The notes under the pieces were generated by a model. That model ran no database searches and was not told the origin of the DNA. It worked only from the letters and a program-made list of their open reading frames with translations. Source: Streptosporangium subroseum (GTDB lineage Bacteria > Actinomycetota > Actinomycetes > Streptosporangiales > Streptosporangiaceae). From it: a stretch of DNA of 61,332 nt. The translations under genes and the position numbers were made by a program. The stretch spans positions 1 to 61,332 of the forward strand of contig NZ_FZOD01000059.1 in the NCBI RefSeq assembly GCF_900188345.1. Direction: 5' to 3'. This document shows, piece by piece, positions 52,631 through 60,750 of this stretch; position 1 is the stretch's first letter; each line of letters starts with the position of its first letter.

Positions 52631-52662
52631 AATTGGTATAAACCAATTGGTGTAAACCAATT
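52631..52662 (-). promoter_or_regulatory. Tandem GntR/HutC-type operators upstream of ppdK
   Basis: TGGTATAAACCA (52634-52645) and TGGTGTAAACCA (52648-52659) both fit TGGTnTAnACCA, the core of DasR/HutC-subfamily sites (consensus TGGTCTAGACCA). Their centres are 14 bp apart and they share the flanking AATTGG. The only gene that can be controlled is ppdK, as nothing starts on the plus strand until 54985. The rest of 52449-52871 shows no gene. Confidence 0.7.
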
Positions 52663-52871
52663 TTCTCAGCATTCAAACACGTTCACGGAAGCTTCAGGAT
52701 CTGTGGTAGAAGATCGCGACCAACCGCGCGATCACCCCCATCCGATGAAGGTGACTCTCCCTTACACGGGCCGCGTCCCGGGCTGTTTCTTGATCCGTTG
52801 GGATCGGCCATCTCGGGCCCGGTCAATCCCGACGGATCAGGAAACCCGGGCCGGGAAGGGCCCCACATACA

Positions 52872-52906
52872 GATACGGCTCCCGCCTGTGTGGCGGAAGC
52901 CGTATC
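52872..52906 (-). terminator. Terminator of the glycyl-tRNA synthetase gene
   Basis: GATACGGCTCCCGCC pairs with GGCGGAAGCCGTATC over 15 nt with one mismatch and a 5-nt loop, 21 nt past the stop. Confidence 0.85.
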
Positions 52907-52926
52907 GGAAGAGCGGACCGTGAAGA

Positions 52927-54312
52927 TCAGTCGTTGAGGTGCTGGCGGAGGTAGGACTCGACCTGGTCGAGGGCCACGCGCTCCTGGGCCATGGAGTCAC
53001 GCTCGCGGATGGTCACCGCGTGATCCTCAAGGGTGTCGAAGTCGACGGTGATGCAGAACGGCGTGCCGATCTCGTCCTGGCGACGGTAACGGCGGCCGAT
53101 CGCGCCCGCGTCGTCGAACTCGACGTTCCAGCGGCGGCGGAGCTGGGCGGCCAGGTCCTTGGCCTTGGGCGACAGGTCCGCGTTACGCGACAGCGGAAGC
53201 ACCGCGACCTTGACCGGCGCGAGGCGGTGGTCGAGGCGCATGACCGTGCGCTTCTCCATGACGCCCTTGGCGTTGGGCGCCTCGTCCTCGGTGTAGGCGT
53301 CCATCATGAAGGTGAGCGTGGCGCGGTCGACACCGGCCGCCGGCTCGATCACGTAGGGGACGTAACGCTCGCCGGTGTCCTGCTCGAAGAAGCTGAGGTC
53401 GGTGCCGGAGGCCTTGCCGTGCGCGGTCAGGTCGAAGTCGGTGCGGTTGGCGACGCCCTCAAGCTCGCCCCACTCGCCGCCGGTGAAGTTGAAGCGGTAT
53501 TCGATGTCGACGGTCCGCTTGGCGTAGTGGGCCAGCTTCTCCTGCGGGTGCTCGTAGATGCGCAGGTTGTCCTTGTTGATGCCCAGGTCGGTGTACCAGC
53601 GGAAGCGCTCGTCGATCCAGTACTGGTGCCACTCCTCGTCGCTGCCCGGCTTGACGAAGAACTCCATCTCCATCTGCTCGAACTCGCGGGTGCGGAAGAT
53701 GAAGTTGCCTGGAGTGATCTCGTTGCGGAACGACTTGCCGATCTGGCCGATGCCGAACGGGATCTTCTTCCGTGCCGACTGCTGCACGTTGAGGTAGTTG
53801 ATGAAGATGCCCTGGGCGGTCTCCGGCCTCAGGTAGGCGAGGCCGGACTCGTCCTCGACCGCGCCCAGGTAGGTCTTCAGCAGACCGCTGAACTGCTTGG
53901 GCGAGGTGAAGGAGCCCTTGTTGCCGCAGTTGGGGCAGGTGATCTCGGCCAGGCCGCCCACCGGCGGCTTGCCGTGCTTCTCCTCGTAGGCCTCTTCGAG
54001 GTGGTCGGCGCGGTAGCGCTTGTGGCACGACTGGCACTCGGTCAACGGATCCGTGAAGGTCTCAACATGGCCGCTGGCCTGCCACACCTCACGGGCCAGG
54101 ATCACAGAGGAGTCAAGGCCGACCACATCGTCACGGCCCTGCACCACGCTCTTCCACCACTGCCGCTTCACGTTGTTCTTGAGCTCCACGCCAAGCGGAC
54201 CGTAGTCCCACGACGCGCGCAGGCCGCCGTAGATCTCGCTTGAGGGATACACAAGCCCGCGTCTCTTGGAGAGGCTGACGATGGTGTCCATGATGTCCGT
54301 ACGGCGTGCCAT
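52927..54312 (-). CDS. glyS: Glycyl-tRNA synthetase (alpha2, class II)
   Basis: A 461-residue class II synthetase that charges tRNA-Gly. Motif 1 region RGLVYPSSEIYGGLRASWDYGPLG, the zinc-like CQSCHK ... CPNCG, motif 2 RNEITPGNFIFRTREFEQMEMEFF, and the eukaryote/actinobacterial-type core are present; motif 3 lies in the TLTFMMDAYTEDE region. The ATG at 54312 (MARRTDIMDTIVSLSKRRG) gives the family N terminus and has GGAG upstream. Single-gene unit ended by the hairpin at 52872. Confidence 0.96.
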   Translation of the reverse strand: MARRTDIMDTIVSLSKRRGLVYPSSEIYGGLRASWDYGPLGVELKNNVKRQWWKSVVQGRDDVVGLDSSVILAREVWQASGHVETFTDPLTECQSCHKRYRADHLEEAYEEKHGKPPVGGLAEITCPNCGNKGSFTSPKQFSGLLKTYLGAVEDESGLAYLRPETAQGIFINYLNVQQSARKKIPFGIGQIGKSFRNEITPGNFIFRTREFEQMEMEFFVKPGSDEEWHQYWIDERFRWYTDLGINKDNLRIYEHPQEKLAHYAKRTVDIEYRFNFTGGEWGELEGVANRTDFDLTAHGKASGTDLSFFEQDTGERYVPYVIEPAAGVDRATLTFMMDAYTEDEAPNAKGVMEKRTVMRLDHRLAPVKVAVLPLSRNADLSPKAKDLAAQLRRRWNVEFDDAGAIGRRYRRQDEIGTPFCITVDFDTLEDHAVTIRERDSMAQERVALDQVESYLRQHLND

Positions 54313-54451
54313 AAGGGAAAATCTCCATCCGGCTGGAGGTCGGCGAGGAAGTGATTGGGTCTCCAGCTTAGGGGAGCCGGACCCCCAGGACATGCGCTTA
54401 AACCATGACCCCCACCTCACTTTCCTTGTCCGGCGGGACGCATAAGGGACG

Positions 54452-54730
54452 TCAGGGTCTATCGACGTCCTCGAAGGCGCTCGGCTCGTTGATCATCAAC
54501 GTCATCAGCGGATACATCGACATCCGCGCCGCGCCCAGTGCCCGCCGGTAGAACCCGGCGCCCTCCCACTCGCTGACGAGCGCCCACAGCTCCGGCTCGT
54601 CCACCGACCTGGACACCCGGCCACGCACGTATCCGGGCTGCCCGGCCAGGGTGTCGACGATGTCGTGGGCCTGAGTCAGAAACTCCTCGGTCTGGCCGGA
54701 CGGCACCGAGTAACGGATGAGAGCAAGCAT
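54452..54730 (-). CDS. Antibiotic biosynthesis monooxygenase (ABM) domain protein
   Basis: A 92-residue ferredoxin-like alpha+beta protein. MLALIRYSVPSGQTEEFLTQAHDIVDTLAGQPGYVRGRVSR and the later ALVSEWEGAGFYRRAL follow the ABM/DUF4188-like dimeric barrel pattern. Members include heme-degrading and quinone-forming monooxygenases, but many are of unknown function. It is 139 nt upstream of glyS on the same strand and may share its transcript. No cofactor residues can be assigned. Confidence 0.82.
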   Translation of the reverse strand: MLALIRYSVPSGQTEEFLTQAHDIVDTLAGQPGYVRGRVSRSVDEPELWALVSEWEGAGFYRRALGAARMSMYPLMTLMINEPSAFEDVDRP

Positions 54731-54984
54731 TCGCCCAGCATGCCAGAGCCCTGTCCCCTCCCCGCCCCGGCCCTTCCACCGGCTGCCTACTGCCTACTCG
54801 GCCTGTCTCGGCCTGCTGCCCGCTGCCCGCTCTGTTCGCCCTGACCCGCGCTGCTCGCCGTCCACCGCCTGCCCTGCCCTACCGTCTGCCACCACCTGCC
54901 TCCGCCTTACCCTCCGCACCATCTGTGACCCGGTCCGCCCTCCAGCGTCTGCCGCTCCGGGCTTGGCGGCGTTAGGCTCGGGCT

Positions 54985-55374
54985 GTGGCCGACAAGCGCA
55001 GTGAACGCCCCGCACATCCTCTGTCCCAGCGCCGTCTTCAGCAGGCCAAGCGCCCGCTGCCGCCGGGCGAGCAGTTCTTCACGCCTGGCGCGACGGGCCT
55101 GCGGCGGAAGGTCGAGCTGCGCAGCGCGGCCCCGCTCGTCTTCCTCTTCCAGCTGCCCCGCTGGATCGCCCCCGTGCTGCTCGTCGTCCTTCTCCTGGTC
55201 GGCTTCGCGGTGCCGTCCTTCTGGGGCGGGGTCGCGGTGCTGCCGGTGCTCGGATTCGTCGGCTGGCTCGCCTATATGTCGTGGCCGTCGCTGGGAGCCG
55301 GGGGCCGCCTCCTGCGGGTGGCGCTGCTCACCTTCCTGATCCTGTTGATCGCCGACCGGCTCGGCGCTTTCTGA
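54985..55374 (+). CDS. Small membrane protein, DUF6703-like
   Basis: A 129-residue protein conserved in actinobacteria. A basic N-terminal third (residues 1-55, with PGEQFFTPGATGLRRKVELRSA) precedes three hydrophobic helices (WIAPVLLVVLLLVGFAV, GGVAVLPVLGFVGWLAYMSW, VALLTFLILLIADRL). The start is GTG at 54985. Function unknown. The region 54731-54984 before it holds only Cys/Pro-rich shadow frames and its promoter. Confidence 0.75.
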   Translation: MADKRSERPAHPLSQRRLQQAKRPLPPGEQFFTPGATGLRRKVELRSAAPLVFLFQLPRWIAPVLLVVLLLVGFAVPSFWGGVAVLPVLGFVGWLAYMSWPSLGAGGRLLRVALLTFLILLIADRLGAF

Positions 55375-55379
55375 AGACC

Positions 55380-55610
55380 ACGACGCTTTTTTGAGAGGCC
55401 ACGACCTCTCGGGGCCGCGGCCTCTCAACGCTCAGCGCCACGGCCTTTGAGCGGCACGACCTCTCAACGCTCAGCGCCACAGCCTCTCGGTGCCACAGCC
55501 TCTCGGTGCCGCGACCTCTGAGCGCTCTCAGCGCCACGGCCCCTGGACGCTCTCGGCGCCACGACCTCTGAGCGGTACGGCCGGACGCCGTACCGCTCAG
55601 CCGGAGCGAC
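55380..55610. repeat. Degenerate tandem repeats (CCAC-GCCTCT type) at a convergent gene end
   Basis: About nine imperfect units of the form nnCCACrrCCTCTnnnnGCTC follow one another between the membrane-protein stop and the aldehyde dehydrogenase stop. CTCAACGCTCAGCGCCAC occurs twice exactly (near 55425 and 55467). No ORF or RNA is recognised. It resembles the repeat fields at 23.8 and 48.2 kb in position but not in sequence. Confidence 0.7.
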
Positions 55611-55666
55611 CGGCCAGGACGAGGGTGTGCCCTGGCCGGGCCCCGGACGGCCTGGTGGCCGGTCGG

Positions 55667-57211
55667 CTAGCTGGAGGGCGGCAGCATCGTGTAGCCGGGG
55701 AAGTTGCCCGGCAGACGCTCCGTGTCGGGCCCCTGGGTGACGGCCCTGACAAGCAGCTCGCCACCCACGAACGCGCCCCGCCACGACGCGCCGAGACCGC
55801 CGAACAGCTCTTCGCGGTCGCCGCGCGAGCGCGGCGCGTTGACGCCCACCTTGAACGCCCGCACCTCGGAGGCCAGCCGTCTGGCCGTCTCCTCCTCGTC
55901 GCAGGAGATCGTGGCGACCAGCGCTCCGTTGCTGGCGTTCATCGCGGCCAGCAGCTCGGCCTCGGTGTCGACGAGCACGATGGTGTCGACCGGCCCGAAC
56001 GGCTCGGCGTGGAACAGCGGCGACGAGCGGGGCGGGGTGAGGATGGCGACGGGTGCGAGGTAGGCGGAGGTGTCCTGGCCGGGAAGGAAGCGGCCGTCGT
56101 CGAGGGACCCCCGGTACAGGGGAACCCCGCCCTTGGCCACCGCCTCGTCGATCTGGTCGGCGAGCTCCTTGACCTTCGCGTTGGTGATCAGCGGGCCGAA
56201 GTCGAGGTCCGGCAGCGGATCGTCGGGGGCCTCCACGGCCAGCGGGTGACCGAACCGCACGGAGTTGATCGCCGGCAGGTAGGCGGCCAGGAACTCGTGG
56301 AACAGCGAACGCTGGACCACGAAGCGCGGGTAGGCCGTGCAGCGCTGCTTGGCATAGTCGAAGCTCTTGCGGATCTGCCCGGTCAGCAGCTCCCAGTTGC
56401 CGTACTCCCACACCCCCCAGCAGTTGAGCCCCTCCTGTTCGAGGACGTGCCGGTGCCCGAGATCGGCGAGCGAGGTGGCCACCTGCCCGCCGGCGTCGCG
56501 CCCGCCGACGAAGGAGACACAGCCCAGCTCCTTGCCGCGCACCAGCGCCGGGGAGAGCTCGGCCCCTCCCCCGCTGACCAGGGTGATCGGCAGTCCCTCC
56601 CTGGCGGCCAGGGCGCAGGCGAGGGTGAGGCAGGCCAGGCCGCCGTCCGTGGGCGCCTTGGCGATGACCGCGTTGCCCGCGAGGACCTGCACGAGCATGG
56701 CGTGCATCAGCACGCTCATCGGGTAGTTCCAGCTGGCGATGTTGCTGACCGGCCCGTGCAGGGGGGTCCGGCCCGCGACCATCCGGTCGATCTCGGCCAC
56801 GTACCAGTGCACCCCCTCGATGCACCGGTCGACGTCGGCGGTCGCCAGCTTCCACGGCTTGCCGATCTCCCACACCAGCAGCAGGGCCAGCAGGTCGCGG
56901 TGGGCGGTCATCGCCTCCAGCGCCGCCGTGACCCGCGCCTTGCGCTCGGCGAGCGGCGTGTGCCGCCACAGGCGGTGCTCGTCGAGGCTCGCCTGCACCG
57001 CTCGGGAGGCCACGGCCCTGTCGAGCCGGGGCGGCCCGGCGATGGCGGTTCCGTCGACCGGCGAGACGCCGGGCGACGGACGGCCGTCGCGCTGCCAGAA
57101 CCCGCCCCAGTGGTTGAGGACCCGATCGTCGTGGAACGCCTCGGGCACCGCCGACACGCACCGGTCGTAGGCGTCGGACCAGGCCGTGCCGGGCTTGAGC
57201 ATGAACGACAT
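55667..57211 (-). CDS. Aldehyde dehydrogenase family protein
   Basis: A 514-residue NAD(P)-dependent aldehyde dehydrogenase. The oxyanion Asn162 is in ASWNYPMSVL, the general base is probably Glu258 in VLEQEGLN, and the catalytic Cys291 is in YAKQRCTAYPRFVVQ (33 residues later, as expected). It is the last gene of the glyoxylate operon, 12 nt after gcl, so glycolaldehyde, tartronate semialdehyde or another C2/C3 aldehyde is a likely substrate (inference). EQEGLN instead of ELGGKN marks a less common subfamily. Confidence 0.88.
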   Translation of the reverse strand: MSFMLKPGTAWSDAYDRCVSAVPEAFHDDRVLNHWGGFWQRDGRPSPGVSPVDGTAIAGPPRLDRAVASRAVQASLDEHRLWRHTPLAERKARVTAALEAMTAHRDLLALLLVWEIGKPWKLATADVDRCIEGVHWYVAEIDRMVAGRTPLHGPVSNIASWNYPMSVLMHAMLVQVLAGNAVIAKAPTDGGLACLTLACALAAREGLPITLVSGGGAELSPALVRGKELGCVSFVGGRDAGGQVATSLADLGHRHVLEQEGLNCWGVWEYGNWELLTGQIRKSFDYAKQRCTAYPRFVVQRSLFHEFLAAYLPAINSVRFGHPLAVEAPDDPLPDLDFGPLITNAKVKELADQIDEAVAKGGVPLYRGSLDDGRFLPGQDTSAYLAPVAILTPPRSSPLFHAEPFGPVDTIVLVDTEAELLAAMNASNGALVATISCDEEETARRLASEVRAFKVGVNAPRSRGDREELFGGLGASWRGAFVGGELLVRAVTQGPDTERLPGNFPGYTMLPPSS

Positions 57212-57223
57212 GGGTTCCTCTTC

Positions 57224-58954
57224 TCAGTCGGACCAGTCGATGGCCAGGGCGAGCTCCTGCTCGGGCAGCGGCTCGAATTCCTTGATCGTGTTGAGAGAGG
57301 CGCCCATGGCCGCGTTGGCTTCGCGCTCGACCATCACCTCGACCAGTACGGGGAGGCGTTCGCGCTCGGATTCCGCCGAGGCCCAGGCCAGCGCGTCACG
57401 AATGTCACCCGGCTGCTCGACACGCCGGGCCGGGCAGCCGAACGCCTCCATGAGTTTCACGTGGTCGACGCCGCCCTCCCCGTAGTGTAGGTCGACCGCG
57501 TAATTCATGTCGTAGGGCATCTCGGCCTGCCGGATCAGCCCCAGATACTCGTTGTTGATCATCACGATGACAAAGGGGATGCGGTACTGGGCGGCCACCG
57601 CGATCTCCTCCATCAGGAACTGGAAGGAGTAGTCGCCCGCGACGGCCACCACCTGGCGCTCGGGGAAGGCGCACTTGACCCCCATCGCGGCGGGCACCTC
57701 CCAGCCCAGCGGTCCCGCCTGCCCGCAGACCAGATAGCGCCGCGGCAGGTAGGTCTTCTGGAACTGTCCCGACCAGATCTGGTAGAGGCCGATCGCGGTG
57801 ACAAACGTCGTGTCGGGGCCGAAGTAGTCGTTGATCTCACGGAAGACCCGCGGCGGCTTAATCGGCACGTCGTCGAAGTCGTCGCGCCGGAGCAGCGTCC
57901 GGCGCAGCTCGGTGACCCGCTCGGGCCACCGTCCGGGACCGCGCTCCTTGGTACGGCGACGCGCCTCCTGGCCCATGGCCGCCAGCGTGGGCCGGGCATG
58001 GCCGACCACCCCCAGGTCGGGCTCGAAGACCCTCCCGATCTGGGTGGGTTCGATATCGACGTGGATGAATTTGCGTCCCTTCCGGTAGGTCTCCAGGTCA
58101 CCGGTGTGCCGGTCGCCGAACCGGGCGCCCACCGCCAGGACCAGGTCGCTCTCCAGCAGAGCCGCGTTGCCCCAGCGTGTCTGGGTCTGGATACCCGCCA
58201 TGCCCGCGAAGAGGGGGTGGTCCTCGGGAAAGGATCCCTTGCCCATCAGCGTCACCTGGACGGGGATCTGCAGGTGCTCGGCCAGCGCGCGGAGCTCGGC
58301 GGCGGCATCGGCGATGACGACCCCTCCACCGGCCAGGATCAGCGGCCGTGACGCGCCCATGAGCATGTCGATCGCGGCCCTGACGGACGCCGGCTGGGGT
58401 TCGGGGACCTCCACGGAGAACGGGCTGTCGATCTCCCGGTCGTACAGGCAGGTGCCGCGCTGCACGTCGATCGGCAGGTCGATGAGGACGGGGCCCGGCC
58501 GTCCCGACCGCGCGATCCTAAAGGCCTCCCTGAACACCCAGGGCGCCTGGGCCGGCTCCTTGAGCTGGACCGCCCACTTGGTGACCGGCCTGGCGATCTC
58601 CACGATGTCGACCGCCTGGAACGACTCCTGGTGCAGCTTGGCCCGGGGCGCCTGTCCGGTGATGCAGATCATCGGGATCGAGTCGGCGAGCGCGGTGTAG
58701 AGACCGGTGATCATGTTGGTGCCGGCCGGGCCCGAGGTGCCGATGCAGACGCCGACGTTGCCCGTGACGCGTGCCCAGCCGTCGGCCGCGTGCGTGCCGC
58801 CCTCTTCGTGCCGGACGGTGATGTTCCGTATGTCGCTGTGTTGAAGTGCGGCGTAGAGAGGGAGGATGGCCGCGCCGGGAATGCCGAAGACGGTGTCGAC
58901 GCCCTCGGACTCCAGGACGGCGACCACGGCCTCCATGCAGGGGATCCGCTTCAC
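57224..58954 (-). CDS. gcl: Glyoxylate carboligase (tartronate-semialdehyde synthase)-like
   Basis: A 576-residue ThDP-dependent enzyme that joins two glyoxylates to tartronate semialdehyde and CO2. The sequence follows E. coli Gcl closely (GIPGAAI, IGTSGPAGTNMITGLY, ITGQAPRAKLHQESFQAVDI, GQAGPLGWEVPAAMGV, GDYSFQFLMEE ... NNEYLGLIRQ for ThDP-Mg). One key difference: Glu50 in VRHEEGGTH takes the place of Val51 of E. coli Gcl, the residue whose lack of Glu is the hallmark of that enzyme. The GTG at 58954 overlaps the glxR stop (GTGA). It is flanked by glxR and hyi, so the pathway role is well supported, though the chemistry may differ. Confidence 0.9.
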   Translation of the reverse strand: MKRIPCMEAVVAVLESEGVDTVFGIPGAAILPLYAALQHSDIRNITVRHEEGGTHAADGWARVTGNVGVCIGTSGPAGTNMITGLYTALADSIPMICITGQAPRAKLHQESFQAVDIVEIARPVTKWAVQLKEPAQAPWVFREAFRIARSGRPGPVLIDLPIDVQRGTCLYDREIDSPFSVEVPEPQPASVRAAIDMLMGASRPLILAGGGVVIADAAAELRALAEHLQIPVQVTLMGKGSFPEDHPLFAGMAGIQTQTRWGNAALLESDLVLAVGARFGDRHTGDLETYRKGRKFIHVDIEPTQIGRVFEPDLGVVGHARPTLAAMGQEARRRTKERGPGRWPERVTELRRTLLRRDDFDDVPIKPPRVFREINDYFGPDTTFVTAIGLYQIWSGQFQKTYLPRRYLVCGQAGPLGWEVPAAMGVKCAFPERQVVAVAGDYSFQFLMEEIAVAAQYRIPFVIVMINNEYLGLIRQAEMPYDMNYAVDLHYGEGGVDHVKLMEAFGCPARRVEQPGDIRDALAWASAESERERLPVLVEVMVEREANAAMGASLNTIKEFEPLPEQELALAIDWSD

Positions 58955-59820
58955 CGGTTGATCCTTTCAATCACCTTGAGCAGGGCGGAGTGGTCCAGCG
59001 ATCCGTGCCCCTGGGCACGGGCGGCGGCGATGAGCTGGGCGACCAGGCCGGTGAGCGGGAGCGAGACGCCCGCCTCCCGTGCGGCGGCGATCGCGATGCC
59101 CATGTCCTTGTGGTGCAGGTCGATGCGGAATCCGGGGGTGAACTCCCGTTTGATCATGGATTGCCGTTTGAGGTCGAGGATCCGGGAGCCCGCCAGCCCG
59201 CCCGCCAGAACGTCGAGCCCGCTGTTCGGATCGACCCCCGAGGCCTCGAGCAGCACGATCGCCTCCGCGACCAGGCCGTAGATCCCTCCGACGACGAGCT
59301 GGTTGGCCGCCTTCACCGTCTGCCCGGCCCCCGAGGGCCCGACGTGCACGATCGTCGTGCCCACGACCCCCAGGATCGGGCGGACGGCCGTGAAGTCCTC
59401 GGGACGACCGCCGACCATGATCGAAAGGGTGCCGTCGACCGCGCCGCGCTCTCCGCCGCTCACCGGGGCGTCGAGGGCGGCGATCCCCTTGACGGCCGCG
59501 GCCTGCGCGACCCTGCGCGAGGTCTCCGGCTTCACGGTGCTCATGTCGAGGTGGATCAGCCCCGGCCTGCCACGCTGCAGCAGCCCGTCGTCGCCGAAGG
59601 CCACCTCCTCCACCTGGGGCGAGTCGGGCAACATGGTGATCACGACCTCCGCCTGCGCGATGGTCTCCGCCACGCTGCCCGCGGCCTTGCCCCCGGCCTC
59701 GGCGAGCGCGTCCATCCGGTCCGCGCTCATGTCGTAGCCGACGACGGTGTGCCCGGCCCTGACCAGGTTGGCGGCCATCGGGCTGCCCATGATCCCGAGA
59801 CCGATGAATCCGATGTTCAT
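58951..59820 (-). CDS. glxR: Tartronate semialdehyde reductase
   Basis: A 289-residue beta-hydroxyacid dehydrogenase that reduces tartronate semialdehyde to D-glycerate with NAD(P)H. The N-terminal Rossmann motif MNIGFIGLGIMGSPMAANL, the substrate motif DAPVSGGERGAVDGTLSIMVGG, and the catalytic Lys in GQTVKAANQLVVGG are intact. The ATG at 59820 fits the family start; a longer frame to 59856 does not. It overlaps gcl by 4 nt and comes 39 nt after hyi, giving the order hyi-glxR-gcl. Confidence 0.95.
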   Translation of the reverse strand: MNIGFIGLGIMGSPMAANLVRAGHTVVGYDMSADRMDALAEAGGKAAGSVAETIAQAEVVITMLPDSPQVEEVAFGDDGLLQRGRPGLIHLDMSTVKPETSRRVAQAAAVKGIAALDAPVSGGERGAVDGTLSIMVGGRPEDFTAVRPILGVVGTTIVHVGPSGAGQTVKAANQLVVGGIYGLVAEAIVLLEASGVDPNSGLDVLAGGLAGSRILDLKRQSMIKREFTPGFRIDLHHKDMGIAIAAAREAGVSLPLTGLVAQLIAAARAQGHGSLDHSALLKVIERINR

Positions 59821-59859
59821 CCGCGACTCACCATTCCTTCCACGCTCCGCACTCATCGG

Positions 59860-60750
59860 TCACTCACCGCTCTTCGCCTGCTCCGCGGACGGCTGTGCGT
59901 CCCGTGCGGCCCTGTCGTCCCGGGCGTCTCCGCCGTCCGCTCCGCTCGCCGGCCCGTCCGGCCTCCATCGGTCCGCCCACCCGAAGCTCTCCGCGCTCGG
60001 GCCGACGGGGCGGTATTCGAGCCCGATGGGCCCCCGGTACGCCGAGGCGTCCAGGCGCTCGAGGATCTGGTCGTACGGCATGGCGCCGGTGCCCGGCTGG
60101 CCCCGTCCGGGGTCGTCGGCGATCTGCACGTGGCCGAACCTGCCGGCGCTCGCGCCGATGAGGGCGAGCACGTCCTCGCCCATGCGATGGAGGTGGTAGA
60201 GATCGGCGAGGAAGGCCACGTTGGCGGCGCCCACCCGGTCGATCACCTCGAAGGCCGCGGCGGAGGACGTGATCGGGTAGGTGGGGCTCTCGTAGGAGTT
60301 GAGCGCCTCGACCACGACCGTGGCCCCGATCCGGTCCGCCGCCTCGGCCGCCCTCGACAGGTTGGACAGCGCCAGGTCGTGCTGGGCGTCCGGGGACAGC
60401 TCGGGCACGCCGTTGCCGTAGAGGGCGTTGAGCACCCGGCAGCCGAGCGCGCCGGCCAGGCCCACCGCGACGTCGATGTTGGCACGGAACCGCGCGGATC
60501 CGTCGGGCCTGGACAGCAGGCCGCGGTCGCCCGCCGCCATGTCTCCCGCGTCGAAGTTCAGGCCGACCAGGCGCACACCGGCGTCCTCGATCGAGCGCCG
60601 CAGGGCGTCGATCTCGCGGTCGGCCGGGCAGGGACGGTCGAAGGGCCACCAGAGCTCGACCGCGTCGAACCCCGCCTTGGCCGCGGCGGCGGGCCGCTCC
60701 AGGAGCGGCAGCTCCGTGAAGAGGATGGAGAGGTTGACGTCGAACTTCAC
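59860..60750 (-). CDS. hyi: Hydroxypyruvate isomerase
   Basis: A 296-residue TIM-barrel isomerase that interconverts hydroxypyruvate and tartronate semialdehyde. It starts KFDVNLSILFTELPLLERPAAA, with catalytic-type Glu in VVVEALNSYESPTYP and metal residues in FLADLYHLHRMGED, HVQIADDPGRGQPGTG and IGLEYRP. The GTG at 60750 overlaps the sucD stop (GTGA). The C terminus has an extra ~35-residue Asp/Ala/Arg-rich tail of low complexity, unlike the compact ends of most Hyi proteins. Confidence 0.93.
   Translation of the reverse strand: MKFDVNLSILFTELPLLERPAAAAKAGFDAVELWWPFDRPCPADREIDALRRSIEDAGVRLVGLNFDAGDMAAGDRGLLSRPDGSARFRANIDVAVGLAGALGCRVLNALYGNGVPELSPDAQHDLALSNLSRAAEAADRIGATVVVEALNSYESPTYPITSSAAAFEVIDRVGAANVAFLADLYHLHRMGEDVLALIGASAGRFGHVQIADDPGRGQPGTGAMPYDQILERLDASAYRGPIGLEYRPVGPSAESFGWADRWRPDGPASGADGGDARDDRAARDAQPSAEQAKSGE

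Noticed and set aside
54731..54984. Small Cys/Pro-rich ORFs in the gap before the DUF6703-like gene
   Set aside because: Pyrimidine-rich repetitive sequence (CTGCC-type) gives open frames on both strands without ribosome sites or conserved pattern.
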